Assembly: GCA_049423065.1 (NCBI GenBank)
Contig: JBMSQB010000015.1
Span: 1 to 60,221, forward strand
DNA length: 60,221 bases
Source: SYIM01 sp041182885
Lineage (GTDB): Bacteria; Pseudomonadota; Gammaproteobacteria; Burkholderiales; Burkholderiaceae_E
Reading direction: 5' to 3'
The translations under genes and the position numbers were made by a program. This document shows, piece by piece, positions 26,188 to 34,882 of the stretch. Below the pieces are notes generated by a model. That model worked only from the letters and a program-made list of their open reading frames with translations, was not told the origin of the DNA and searched no databases. The number at the start of each line of letters is the position of its first letter. Position 1 is the first letter of the stretch.

Positions 26188-28017
26188 ATGATCAATCTGA
26201 CTGCAGCGTCCCCCAAGCATGCCGATTCGAGCGTCGTCGACGCCACCGCCGCCTCCAGTGGTTCTCCTCTGGGAGGAGCGGGAGGAGAACCCTCCGGTGC
26301 ATCGGGGGTTGGGGGGGGTAAAGGGGGTGGGAAGCGGCTGTTCGGCGCAATGCTGGCATCTGCGTTTGGTCCGTCTCCCCGGTCCGCCGTTGCCGGGGCC
26401 CGCGGCAACGGTTTGCCGGTCCCGCCGTTCCAGGAACGCGAAGTCGGCGCCGGGATCCGCCTGATCACGGCGGAAGGCGCGGAGCGGCCAGGCGAGGATG
26501 CGTTGTTTGCCTTCGCGGTCTCACAGGGGCTTGACGCATCGTTGGTCGCCTCAGTGCTCTGGCCCGGAATGGTCGAGCAAGCCATCCAGGCGGGCGCCGG
26601 TATCGATGGATCGCCAGAGGGCATTGCGGATTCAGCCGGGGCAGATTTTGGCCAGGTCGGGCAGGTCCCGCCTGCAGAACTTGTCGCTGCACTGCTGGCG
26701 GGGACGGGCGATGGGCGGAGCAGTCCCTTTGGGGTGGGGGCTTTCGCCGGGGCCAGCCCTGAGGGTGGAGAGAGCCCGATTGATCCTGCGCTGGCTGGTC
26801 TTGCGGACCCGTTATCGCCTGGCGCCGCATTGGGGGAACTTCAGGATCGCTTGTCAGCAGGAATGTCCGGACTGTCGGGCTTCCTGGCCGCGGGCAGCGG
26901 AGGATTTGCGGCCGCAGGGGGAGAGCCGGCGGGGCCCGGGGGCGTCCTCGCGTCGGATGGGGGGCAGGCGCTCGGGGCTGCGTTGTCCGCACAGAATGGC
27001 GCGACGGTCACCACCGAGGGCGCGCTGGTCGGCGGGCAGCCGGGGGCGGCTGCAGGACTGGGTAACGTGCCATCGCTTGCTGGCATGGCGTCGTTGCCGG
27101 GCCTGGCGGCGCCGGCCGCGGTGCAGCAAAGCCAGACGGCCGCGCTTGATCGTCAGGCCATGACCTTGCCAACGGTTGACGCGTTGCGTGGCGCTGGGGT
27201 CTCGGGCCCGGCGGCAGACTCGGGCAATCCGTCGTTTCCAACGGTCGCCGCCATTCGCCTGTCCGAGGCAAAGGGGCAGATCAGGTTTGCAACGGAGGCG
27301 GCAAGCGGCGTGCTGTCGGCGGGCGGCGCCGCTACCAGCGCCTCGTATGCGAATTTACCGGCTCAGTGGGTATTGACGGGTGCGGGCCCGGGCGCGCTCA
27401 TCGGGGCCGATGCTGAAGCAGGCCCTGATGACCTCGTCGATACCGGCGTGCTTGCCGGGGTCGATGGCGATGCTGTCCATGCCCCGGATGCGGGCCACAA
27501 GCAGCACGCCAACCGGGCTGCCTCAACCGCCACGGATCCCATCGATCTTTCTGCCGAAGGGGGGCGCGGCGCTTCGGCTGCCGACGCCGACCCGGAAAAC
27601 AGCCTTGCCAAACGACTCGCCGAGGGGCTGGCTCAGCGGATGCTGGCAGCGGTTTCAAGCAACAACTGGAAGATGCAGATTGATCTGAAACCCGCTCATC
27701 TGGGGCATATCTCGGTTGAGATGAGCATGCAGCAGGGGCAGCTGGAGGCGGTGTTTGATGCCGGGCAGGCCTCGGCGCGTCAGCTGATTTCAGAGGGCCT
27801 GGACCGTCTGAGGCAGGATCTGCAGCGTGCTGGCATGAACGTTGCACACCTGGGATTGAATTTTGGATCCGGCGCAGGGACTGGCGGAAAGCCGACACCT
27901 CGCGGTCGTGAGGGGCAGTCGGATCAAGGAGCTGCTGGTGGGGTTCAAGGAGTGTCCACGGCGGCGTCGGGTTCGCGATCGAGAGCCGGTTCTGATGGCC
28001 TCGATGTCATGGTTTAA
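26188..28017 (+). CDS. fliK: Flagellar hook-length control protein
   Basis: A 609-residue FliK, long for the family (about 400 in enterics). The N-terminal 470 residues are Gly/Ala/Ser-rich and low in complexity, as expected of a secreted ruler. The conserved C-terminal domain contains WKMQIDLKPAHLGHISVEM, then LRQDLQRAGMNVAHLGLN, which engages FlhB to switch export specificity. The ATG at 26188 has AAGGTTGGA before it and follows the sigma-54 promoter. The length may relate to the very large hook subunit. Confidence 0.92.
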   Translation: MINLTAASPKHADSSVVDATAASSGSPLGGAGGEPSGASGVGGGKGGGKRLFGAMLASAFGPSPRSAVAGARGNGLPVPPFQEREVGAGIRLITAEGAERPGEDALFAFAVSQGLDASLVASVLWPGMVEQAIQAGAGIDGSPEGIADSAGADFGQVGQVPPAELVAALLAGTGDGRSSPFGVGAFAGASPEGGESPIDPALAGLADPLSPGAALGELQDRLSAGMSGLSGFLAAGSGGFAAAGGEPAGPGGVLASDGGQALGAALSAQNGATVTTEGALVGGQPGAAAGLGNVPSLAGMASLPGLAAPAAVQQSQTAALDRQAMTLPTVDALRGAGVSGPAADSGNPSFPTVAAIRLSEAKGQIRFATEAASGVLSAGGAATSASYANLPAQWVLTGAGPGALIGADAEAGPDDLVDTGVLAGVDGDAVHAPDAGHKQHANRAASTATDPIDLSAEGGRGASAADADPENSLAKRLAEGLAQRMLAAVSSNNWKMQIDLKPAHLGHISVEMSMQQGQLEAVFDAGQASARQLISEGLDRLRQDLQRAGMNVAHLGLNFGSGAGTGGKPTPRGREGQSDQGAAGGVQGVSTAASGSRSRAGSDGLDVMV

Positions 28018-28034
28018 GTGAGCAGGAGATTCAG

Positions 28035-28700
28035 ATGGCTGACGAGCAGGAAGAAGAGGGCGGCAAGAAAGGCTCACTGATCAAGATCATCATCATTGCG
28101 GTGGTGGGGTTGGTGCTGGTCGGTGCGGCAATTGCCGCGACACTGTTTTTCACCGGCTTCTTCGACAAGAAGGCGGCCGAAGCCGTGGCGGAGGCTGTCG
28201 AAGATGACGCCGCGCCGGCGGGCGGTGGCAAGGGCGGTGGAGGCAAGGGGGGCGAGCCCCCCGCCAAGGCGGCCGATGCCAAGGGTGACGGCAAGGCCGA
28301 ACCGAAGAGCGATGCCAAAGGCGATGCGAAGGGCGGTGGAAAGCCTGCGCCGCGCCAGCGTGCAACCCCTGAACGAGTGCGCTTCGAGCAAACTTATCTG
28401 GAGCTGGAGCGGCCGTTGCTGGCCAACGTGACCGGGTCACGCAAGGTCATGCAGATCCGGCTCGCAATCATGACCTACTACGACGAGCGTGTGTTCAACA
28501 ATGTGAAGAAGCACGAGTTTGCGCTGCGCTCCGCGATTCTGGATGTCATGCGTCAGTCGACCGAGGCCGATATCAACAAGCCAACGTTCAGGACCGAGCT
28601 TGCAGAGAAGATTCGCCTCACGGTCAACGCACTCCTCGAGAAGTACGAGGACTTTGGCGGCGTCGAAGAGGTTCATTTCACCGAGTTTGTCGTTCAATAA
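28035..28700 (+). CDS. fliL: Flagellar basal-body-associated protein with long Lys/Gly/Ala linker
   Basis: A 221-residue FliL: a short acidic N-terminus, one membrane span near residues 16-37, and a periplasmic stomatin-like domain from about residue 113 (VRFEQTYLELERPLLANVTG) to the end. Between them lie about 70 residues of a Gly/Lys/Ala/Asp-rich linker with AKGD-type repeats, longer than in typical FliL (about 150-180 aa). FliL surrounds the stator units and supports torque. It lies 17 bases after fliK. Confidence 0.92.
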   Translation: MADEQEEEGGKKGSLIKIIIIAVVGLVLVGAAIAATLFFTGFFDKKAAEAVAEAVEDDAAPAGGGKGGGGKGGEPPAKAADAKGDGKAEPKSDAKGDAKGGGKPAPRQRATPERVRFEQTYLELERPLLANVTGSRKVMQIRLAIMTYYDERVFNNVKKHEFALRSAILDVMRQSTEADINKPTFRTELAEKIRLTVNALLEKYEDFGGVEEVHFTEFVVQ

Positions 28701-28733
28701 GCCGCCCCTGGCTGCTGCATTTTCGGATCCGAC

Positions 28734-29726
28734 ATGGCAGACACTGGAAATCTGCTCACCGCCGAGGAAATCGAGGCGCTGAGCGCGGGCGTGGCCGATG
28801 GGTCGGTCGAGGTCGATACCGGCTTCAACATGAGCGCCCGGGTGGCCAAGCACGACCTGGCAAGCGAGGACAGTTCGGTCGGCATCAACCTGTCGGCCAT
28901 CGACATGATCAACGAGCGGTTCGTCCGCTTGTTCCGGCTGGGACTGCTCGATGTGCTTCGTACCAGCCCGCGGATCAATCCTGCGCGTTCGCAACTCATC
29001 AAGTTTCGTGATTACATGAAGTTGCTGCGCGCGCCGCTGTCGGTGAATGTGGTGCGGATGAACCCGCTGCGCGGGTTTTCGATGATGGTCTTCGAGCCAA
29101 CAGTGGTCTTCAGCGCGCTGGACAATTTTTTTGGCGGCTTTGGCCGTGGCGTGGGCCAGCTGCCGCCCGGGAGGCTGTTCACGCCGACCGAATCCCGAAT
29201 CATCAAGATGATGCTGGATGTCCTGTTCAGCTCGCTGCAGGACGCCTGGTCGCCGCTCATGGATGTGGAATTCGAGGTGGCGAGCTCGGAGATCAACCCG
29301 CAGTTTGCCCAGATCGCCGACGAAAACGATCTCATCATTCTCAACCGGTTCGAGGTCGAAAGCGGCTCGGACTCAAAAGGCCTGGTTGATATCGTGCATC
29401 CGTACGGTTCGCTCAAGCCGATCCGCGATCTGCTTCGCAGCCGCGTTCAGACTGGCGACGGCAATGAAGAATCCGAACGAGCCTGGCGCCAGGACCTGTT
29501 TTCAGCGGTGGGCGATTCCACGCTCGAACTCACCGTGCTGCTGGGCAAGGTGCAAACCACTCTCAAACGCTTCACCGATCTTCGCCAGGGCGATGTCCTC
29601 TACCTGCGAAAGCCCGACCACGTACGCGTCCTGATCAACGAGATTCCAGCCTATGAAGCCCAGGTCGGTCGCGCCGGGCCGGCCAAGGCGATCCGGATCG
29701 AACGCACCATCAAACCCGAGCAATGA
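28734..29726 (+). CDS. fliM: Flagellar motor switch protein FliM
   Basis: A 330-residue FliM. The N-terminal CheY-P binding segment has LLTAEEIEALSAG in place of the usual LSQ(D/E)EIDALL. The middle CheC-like domain contains MNPLRGFSMMVFEPTVVF and DNFFGGFGRG; the C-terminal SpoA domain follows. It forms the C-ring with FliN and FliG. FliG is not in this window. Confidence 0.95.
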   Translation: MADTGNLLTAEEIEALSAGVADGSVEVDTGFNMSARVAKHDLASEDSSVGINLSAIDMINERFVRLFRLGLLDVLRTSPRINPARSQLIKFRDYMKLLRAPLSVNVVRMNPLRGFSMMVFEPTVVFSALDNFFGGFGRGVGQLPPGRLFTPTESRIIKMMLDVLFSSLQDAWSPLMDVEFEVASSEINPQFAQIADENDLIILNRFEVESGSDSKGLVDIVHPYGSLKPIRDLLRSRVQTGDGNEESERAWRQDLFSAVGDSTLELTVLLGKVQTTLKRFTDLRQGDVLYLRKPDHVRVLINEIPAYEAQVGRAGPAKAIRIERTIKPEQ

Positions 29727-29747
29727 AAGCACTGACGGAGAATTGAG

Positions 29748-30047
29748 ATGTCCAACCCGATGACTGAAGCCGAAGCGGACAAGGGCGTTCAGATCGACGT
29801 CGAAGTCGTTCAGAACGTTCCTGTCACGATTTCGGTTGAAGTGGGCCGCGCGGTTCTCAAGATTCGCGATCTGATCCGCCTGACCCAGGGAAGTGTGGTC
29901 GAGCTCGATCGCATGGCGGGCGAACCGCTCGATCTTCTGGTCAACAACACGGTGGTCGCACAGGGTGAAGTCGTCCTCGTCAACGAGCGCTACGGCATTC
30001 GTCTGACGCGCGTGGTTCCGGCCAACGAACGTCTGCGCAATCTCTAG
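29748..30047 (+). CDS. fliN: Flagellar motor switch protein FliN
   Basis: A 99-residue FliN with a single SpoA domain: VPVTISVEVGRAVLKIRDLI, GSVVELDRMAGEPLDLLVN and GEVVLVNERYGIRLT. It is shorter than enteric FliN (137 aa) because the N-terminal extension is reduced. It forms the lower C-ring and helps bring FliH-FliI complexes to the export gate. It has a GGAG Shine-Dalgarno and lies 21 bases after fliM. Confidence 0.95.
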   Translation: MSNPMTEAEADKGVQIDVEVVQNVPVTISVEVGRAVLKIRDLIRLTQGSVVELDRMAGEPLDLLVNNTVVAQGEVVLVNERYGIRLTRVVPANERLRNL

Positions 30048-30053
30048 GATCGA

Positions 30054-30476
30054 ATGATGAGCAAGGCGATCGACACCTCGCAATGGTTGTCGCTGATTGC
30101 CAGCTTCGCGCTGGTGCTCGTCCTGCTGCTCGGCACCCTCTGGGTGCTTCGCCGGATCGGCGCGGCCGGTCTCAGGCCCCAGGCAGGGCGCCGACTTGTC
30201 GTGGTCGAATCCCTCTGGCTGGGGAACCGCCAGCGTGTCGTGTTGCTCCGGGTCGACAGCAGGGAAGTGCTGCTTGGTATTTCCAATCAGGGCATCACGC
30301 GGCTGGATGGCGCGGTCGAGGCCAGGGCTGCATCACCCGACGCGATTGCACTACGGGAAGAGGGTGCGCCCGAGACCGCGGCCGCTGAACCGGCACCGGC
30401 GCCTGCCGATGCAAAACAGCGTTTCCTTGATGCGATGCGCTCGATGACCAGCCGCTCTTCAGGGGAAGGTCGATGA
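30054..30476 (+). CDS. fliO: Flagellar export protein FliO
   Basis: A 140-residue FliO with one N-terminal membrane span (about residues 10-34) and a small cytoplasmic beta domain (RRLVVVESLWLGNRQRVVLLR), then a disordered Ala/Glu-rich tail. FliO is a scaffold for FliP ring assembly. Its stop overlaps the fliP start as ATGA. Confidence 0.88.
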   Translation: MMSKAIDTSQWLSLIASFALVLVLLLGTLWVLRRIGAAGLRPQAGRRLVVVESLWLGNRQRVVLLRVDSREVLLGISNQGITRLDGAVEARAASPDAIALREEGAPETAAAEPAPAPADAKQRFLDAMRSMTSRSSGEGR

Positions 30477-31228
30477 GCATGCGGCTATTCGTGACGTCGG
30501 TCGTTGCGGTCTTCGCGCTGTTCGGGGCAGTCGAGCCGGTGCTCGCGCAGGGGCTGCCCGCCGTGACCGTATCGGGCACCGGCGCCCAGCAGCAGTACAG
30601 CCTCACGCTGCAGCTCCTTGCGCTGATGACGGTCCTCACGCTGCTGCCGTCCATCGTATTGATGATGACCTCGTTCGTGCGGATCATCATCGTGATGTCG
30701 CTTCTTCGTCAGGCGCTGGGTACCGGGCAGACGCCCCCCAACCAGGTTCTGGTCGGACTCGCGCTGTTTCTGACGCTGTTCATCATGTCGCCGGTGCTCA
30801 GCCAGGTCTACAACGAAGCGATCTCGCCTTATCTCGCGAACAAGCTGGGGTTCGAACAGGCGCTGCAGGTCGCCGAAAAACCGATCCGGGCGTTCATGCT
30901 GCGTCAGACCCGCGAAGACGACATCGCCATGTTCATGCGCATCTCCGGCAAAACCGATATCGATGGTCCGGATTCAGTGCCGTTTCTCACGCTTATGCCG
31001 GCCTTTATCACCTCGGAGCTGCGTAGCGCTTTCACGATCGGCTTCCTGCTTTACATCCCGTTCGTCGTGATCGACCTGGTGGTGGCGAGCGTTCTGATGT
31101 CGATGGGCATGATGATGCTCTCGCCAATGATGATCTCCATGCCCTTCAAGCTGATGCTGTTCGTGCTGGTTGACGGATGGAGTCTGCTGATGGGGTCCCT
31201 TACTGCCAGCTTCAACGCGGTTCAATAG
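30473..31228 (+). CDS. fliP: Flagellar export gate protein FliP
   Basis: A 251-residue FliP with an N-terminal signal sequence (VVAVFALFGAVEPVLAQG) and four membrane segments. Conserved blocks are TSFVRIIIVMSLLRQALGTGQTPPNQ, shown here only as its key residues R-Q-A-L-G and P-P-N-Q, and the FVVIDLVVASVLMSMGMMML segment. It forms the core pore with FliQ and FliR. It is translationally coupled to fliO. Confidence 0.96.
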   Translation: MSMRLFVTSVVAVFALFGAVEPVLAQGLPAVTVSGTGAQQQYSLTLQLLALMTVLTLLPSIVLMMTSFVRIIIVMSLLRQALGTGQTPPNQVLVGLALFLTLFIMSPVLSQVYNEAISPYLANKLGFEQALQVAEKPIRAFMLRQTREDDIAMFMRISGKTDIDGPDSVPFLTLMPAFITSELRSAFTIGFLLYIPFVVIDLVVASVLMSMGMMMLSPMMISMPFKLMLFVLVDGWSLLMGSLTASFNAVQ

Positions 31229-31248
31229 CGCTCAACAGGAAACGTGTC

Positions 31249-31518
31249 ATGGATATCGCAACCGTTATCGATCTTGGTCGGGAGGCGCTCTGGATGACCG
31301 TGCTGGTGTCGGCGCCTTTGCTTGGCGTGGCGCTGGCAGCGGGTCTCCTGATTGGCGTCATCCAGGCGGCAACTTCGATCAATGAAATGACACTGAGCTT
31401 TATCCCGAAGCTTGCCGCGCTTGCCGTGGTGCTGGTGATAACCGGAGGCTGGCAGATCGGCGTCATGGTCGACTTCACCCGCCGGATCTTCGAACGCATT
31501 CCGCAACTGTTCGGTTGA
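31249..31518 (+). CDS. fliQ: Flagellar export gate protein FliQ
   Basis: An 89-residue protein with two membrane segments and the conserved VGLLIGVIQAATSINEMTLSF-type motif (here GLLIGVIQAATSINEMTL). The ATG at 31249 begins the family N-terminus; upstream in-frame codons overlap fliP and are not used. Confidence 0.95.
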   Translation: MDIATVIDLGREALWMTVLVSAPLLGVALAAGLLIGVIQAATSINEMTLSFIPKLAALAVVLVITGGWQIGVMVDFTRRIFERIPQLFG

Positions 31519-31580
31519 TCCCGGCGTTGCCTTGAATAACCCAGACCTCTCCCTGTCAGCCCCCGAAGCGAATCCAGGTC

Positions 31581-32369
31581 ATGTCACCCGCGTTTAATCT
31601 GGTCTACGCGCAGATCCTGGACGCGTTCTATACCTTTCTCTGGCCCATGATCCGGATCTCGGCGCTCATGTTGACCGCGCCTGTGTTTTCGCTCGATGTG
31701 GTCACGATCCGAATCCGCATCCTGTTTGCGATAGCGCTCACGCTGGTGGTGTATCCATTGGGCACCTGGCCCATGATCGATCCGTTCACCGGTCGAGGTG
31801 TGCTCGAGGTGTTCAACCAGGTTCTGATCGGATCTCTTGTAGGCCTCATGCTGCAGGTGGTGACCGCGGCGCTGGTTCTGGGTGGTCAATCCATTTCCGC
31901 ATCGCTGGGCCTCAGCATGGCCAACATGATCGACCCCAACGTCGGCAATGTGCCCGTGATCGCGCAGTTCCTTGTCGTGCTGTCCACGCTGCTGTTCGTC
32001 GGAATGGGTGGGCACACCTTGCTGGTCGCCATCCTGCTGGAGAGTTTTCGGGCGCTCCCGATCGGTCAGTTCCTGATCGGCGAAACCGCCTTCACCAATC
32101 TGGTCTCCTGGAGCTCGCTCATGTTCGCGGGCGCGCTGCTGCTCGCCTTGCCGGTGATGGCCGCGCTGCTGTTTGTCAACGTCGGGCTCGGGGTGGTCAC
32201 ACGTGCGGCGCCCAGCCTCAATATTTTCGCCGTGGGCTTTGCCGCAATGATTCCCGCCGGGTTGCTGGTCATGATCATTTCCATGACCCACATTGGCCAC
32301 CGGATCGAGTGGCTCTGGCTGCAGTCGTTTCTTCGCGTACGAAACCTTCTGGGGATACCAGGTGGCTGA
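31581..32369 (+). CDS. fliR: Flagellar export gate protein FliR
   Basis: A 262-residue FliR with six membrane segments. It shows the RISALMLTAPVFS block near residue 25 and the GGQSISASLGLSMANMIDP motif in the middle. It completes the FliPQR pore. Its stop codon lies within the first codons of flhB (GTGGCTGA). Confidence 0.95.
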   Translation: MSPAFNLVYAQILDAFYTFLWPMIRISALMLTAPVFSLDVVTIRIRILFAIALTLVVYPLGTWPMIDPFTGRGVLEVFNQVLIGSLVGLMLQVVTAALVLGGQSISASLGLSMANMIDPNVGNVPVIAQFLVVLSTLLFVGMGGHTLLVAILLESFRALPIGQFLIGETAFTNLVSWSSLMFAGALLLALPVMAALLFVNVGLGVVTRAAPSLNIFAVGFAAMIPAGLLVMIISMTHIGHRIEWLWLQSFLRVRNLLGIPGG

Positions 32370-33513
32370 GCAGACCGAATCAGACGACCGTACCGAAGAG
32401 CCTACGGCGAGGCGACTGCAGAAAGCCCGCGAAGACGGACAGGTCGCGCGGTCGGTCGAGTTGTCGGCCGCGGCAGTCACCCTGGGTGCGATTGCGGTGC
32501 TGTTTTTTTCGGGCGCCGGTCTGACCGAGCGTCTTGCCGACGGTTTTGCAAGCGCCTTCGTCTTTGATCGCAAGGTGCTCGAATCGCCCTCGCTCCTCCC
32601 AGGGATTTTCCTTGCGCGAATGGGTGAGGGTCTGCTGCTCGTCTCCCCGCTCTTCGTTGTCACGATTGTCGTGGCCATTCTCGCCTCCATGGCGCTGGGC
32701 GGGCTGAATTTCTCATCCAAATCGATCGAACCGAAATTCGACAAGCTGAACCCGCTCAATGGATTGAAACGCATGTTCGGTCTCAAGGCTGGCGTGGAGC
32801 TCGGCAAGGCGATTGCCAAGTTCTCCGTGGTTGGCGCTCTGCTGGTCTGGGTTCTGATGGACAACATTTCTACGCTGGCAACCCTTGGCGCCATGAGCAT
32901 CGAACCCGCATTGGCGCTCACCGGCACGCTCATCACGCGATCGGCACTCATCATCACCTTCGGACTTGTACTGATTGCTCTTTTCGACGTGCCCTATCAG
33001 TACTTCGATTTCATGAAGCGCATGCGGATGAGCAAGCAGGAAATCAAGGATGAAATGAAAGATATGGAGGGACGTCCCGAGGTACGCGCCCAGATCCGCA
33101 AGCGGCAGCGGGAACTGGCGACCCGGAAGATGATGACCAAGGTGAAGGACGCCGACGTGGTGATCACCAACCCGGACCACTTTGCGGTGGCCCTCTCCTA
33201 TGACCCCACCTCGGACGGTGCGCCAGTGCTGGTGGCGAAGGGTGTCGATCACCTTGCTTTCCGGATCCGTGACGAGGCCCGCCAACACGGCGTCCAGATC
33301 TTCGAGGCACCGCCACTTGCGCGCTCCCTGTACTACACCACCGAGCTCGACGCACCGGTTCCCGAAGCGCTGTATGTCCCGGTCGCGCAGGTCATTGCCT
33401 ATGTGTTCAGTCTCAGCAGCGTGAGACCCGGGTCCGCACCGATGCAAAGACCCAATCCGAAAGTACCGACCGACATGCGCTTTGATGTCGAGGGCAACAG
33501 GGAGGCCGCATGA
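32362..33513 (+). CDS. flhB: Flagellar export switch protein FlhB (NPDH cleavage motif)
   Basis: A 383-residue FlhB. The N-terminus EQTESDDRTEEPTARRLQKA, then four membrane segments and the cytoplasmic autocleaving domain are typical. The cleavage motif, usually NPTH, is NPDH here (Asn270-Pro271-Asp272-His273). The start is a GTG at 32362 overlapping the fliR stop; an in-frame ATG inside fliR is rejected because the known N-terminus begins after it. It switches export from rod/hook to filament substrates after signalling from FliK. Its stop overlaps the next gene as ATGA. Confidence 0.94.
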   Translation: MAEQTESDDRTEEPTARRLQKAREDGQVARSVELSAAAVTLGAIAVLFFSGAGLTERLADGFASAFVFDRKVLESPSLLPGIFLARMGEGLLLVSPLFVVTIVVAILASMALGGLNFSSKSIEPKFDKLNPLNGLKRMFGLKAGVELGKAIAKFSVVGALLVWVLMDNISTLATLGAMSIEPALALTGTLITRSALIITFGLVLIALFDVPYQYFDFMKRMRMSKQEIKDEMKDMEGRPEVRAQIRKRQRELATRKMMTKVKDADVVITNPDHFAVALSYDPTSDGAPVLVAKGVDHLAFRIRDEARQHGVQIFEAPPLARSLYYTTELDAPVPEALYVPVAQVIAYVFSLSSVRPGSAPMQRPNPKVPTDMRFDVEGNREAA

Positions 33514-34409
33514 AATTTCCCCAGCCCAGCCTCGCGCGGCAGGCATTACCCGATCGACCGGACGGCTCGACCGGGGGGGCGCCGCGACTTGTGACCGACT
33601 CGCCCACCGTCCGCCGTGTGCTGGAGTTGCTCACCCGCGAGCGGTGCAATGTCCTGGTAACCAGTCAGACAAGCGGCAGTCTCGATCTCTGGGGCCGGAC
33701 GATCGCCGCGGCGCTTCGCTCGCGAGCTGATGTGGTGCTCGAGATTTACATGCCGGCGAGCGCCGAGGCGCTGGTAGCCCGTTTCAACGCCGCCATGTCG
33801 AACCATTCGCTCGTGTCGGCCCGAACCGATGGCGGGCCCGGCGCTGCGCTGCGCGTTCTGCTGGTGCCCGACTCGCGCGCGCTGATGAGCCCGGAGGGGC
33901 AACTGCTGGTGCGGCTGGTCGGCGACTTTCCCGCCGCGGGCGTTCGATTGCTGGTGCTCGCCGATGCCGAGGCCGAAGCGGCCAACCGGACGGTTCGCGA
34001 CATCCTCGCGCGTCGGGTTCGCCTTGTCGCACTGGAGTCGGACAGCGTCGACGAACCCGTACCGGCAGCCGTCATCCGCGATGCACGGATTGCGATACAG
34101 AAAGTGGGAATCACGACGCCCGCATCCGTGATTTCGCCTGTTGCGGCGTATCGCGTCCCCGCCATCGCCGGGGCCCCGCTTGAGGCGCCTCGCTTGCCTG
34201 TTCGGCAACCGATGTCGCGTGCACGACGGCTTGTCACGTGGGGGGCGCTCGTCCTGTCCATTGCGCTCGTCGCCTTGCTGGTCGTGGTGCTGGTGCACCG
34301 GGACCGTTCGCCTGCGGGGGCTGCGTCAATCAAACCGTCGCAGGTTAGCTCTGTGCCACAGTCGACGGTAGGGCGTGCTGCCACGATCTCCCGTTCATCC
34401 CAGCCATGA
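33510..34409 (+). CDS. Unknown membrane protein with degenerate P-loop-like fold, coupled to flhB
   Basis: A 299-residue protein. Residues about 25-200 alternate strands and helices in an AAA/P-loop-like order (NVLVTSQTSGSLDLWGRTIA, then LRVLLVPDSRALM, then VRLLVLADAEAEA), but the Walker A site lacks GKS/T, so it would be a non-hydrolysing relative at best. One membrane span lies near residues 242-264 and a short Ser-rich tail follows. This layout recalls the ExeA/DamX-type cytoplasmic ATPase-TM arrangement; that is a loose impression. It overlaps flhB and the next gene by four bases each. Confidence 0.7.
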   Translation: MKFPQPSLARQALPDRPDGSTGGAPRLVTDSPTVRRVLELLTRERCNVLVTSQTSGSLDLWGRTIAAALRSRADVVLEIYMPASAEALVARFNAAMSNHSLVSARTDGGPGAALRVLLVPDSRALMSPEGQLLVRLVGDFPAAGVRLLVLADAEAEAANRTVRDILARRVRLVALESDSVDEPVPAAVIRDARIAIQKVGITTPASVISPVAAYRVPAIAGAPLEAPRLPVRQPMSRARRLVTWGALVLSIALVALLVVVLVHRDRSPAGAASIKPSQVSSVPQSTVGRAATISRSSQP

Positions 34410-34882
34410 GCGCACCAACGGATCCAAGCCCGGTGCCCGACCAGGTCGGCCAGGCTGGCCAGGCTGGCGAGGCGCCTTCCGCAACGGGGACCGTCGCCGG
34501 CCTGTCGCCGGACCAGACGGAATTTGGTCCGCTGGAAGATCCGCCGCGGGTTGACGGCGCAGAGATCATCGGCGGGCCAGCGGACGATGAATTGGGGGAG
34601 GGCGGCCCTTCGGATACGGTTGCGCCTTCGTCGGACCATCAGGATCCGGCTGATTTGCCGGACGAGGCCCTTCAAACACACGGTGCTGTGTCGATTCCTC
34701 TGGAGGACCAGCCAGGATTTGTCCTGCCGCCAATTCTGATGGAGCGTGCAGACCATATCGGCCAGGAAACCGCCTCGATCGCGGCCGAGATCACCGAAAT
34801 TGAACGGGCGAACGAGGCCGCTGAGCCCGTCGTCCCGACGGAGTCAGTTGAGGCGTCAGCTGACAGCAAGGAGTCGAAATGA
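34406..34882 (+). CDS. Acidic disordered protein of unknown function
   Basis: A 158-residue, Asp/Glu/Pro-rich protein with a short tandem Gly-Gln-Ala repeat near the N-terminus. A more ordered-looking segment (SIPLEDQPGFVLPPILMERADHIGQ) is followed by a helix rich in Glu and Ala. No membrane segment or signal peptide is visible. Both ends overlap neighbours as ATGA, so it is translated with flhB and the following gene. The function is unknown. Confidence 0.65.
   Translation: MSAPTDPSPVPDQVGQAGQAGEAPSATGTVAGLSPDQTEFGPLEDPPRVDGAEIIGGPADDELGEGGPSDTVAPSSDHQDPADLPDEALQTHGAVSIPLEDQPGFVLPPILMERADHIGQETASIAAEITEIERANEAAEPVVPTESVEASADSKESK

Noticed and set aside
31584..32957. A 457-codon open frame on the minus strand across fliR and flhB
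   Set aside because: It lies opposite two clearly recognised genes and its translation is rich in His, Arg and Gln without any family motif. Such frames arise from the high GC of the coding strand.
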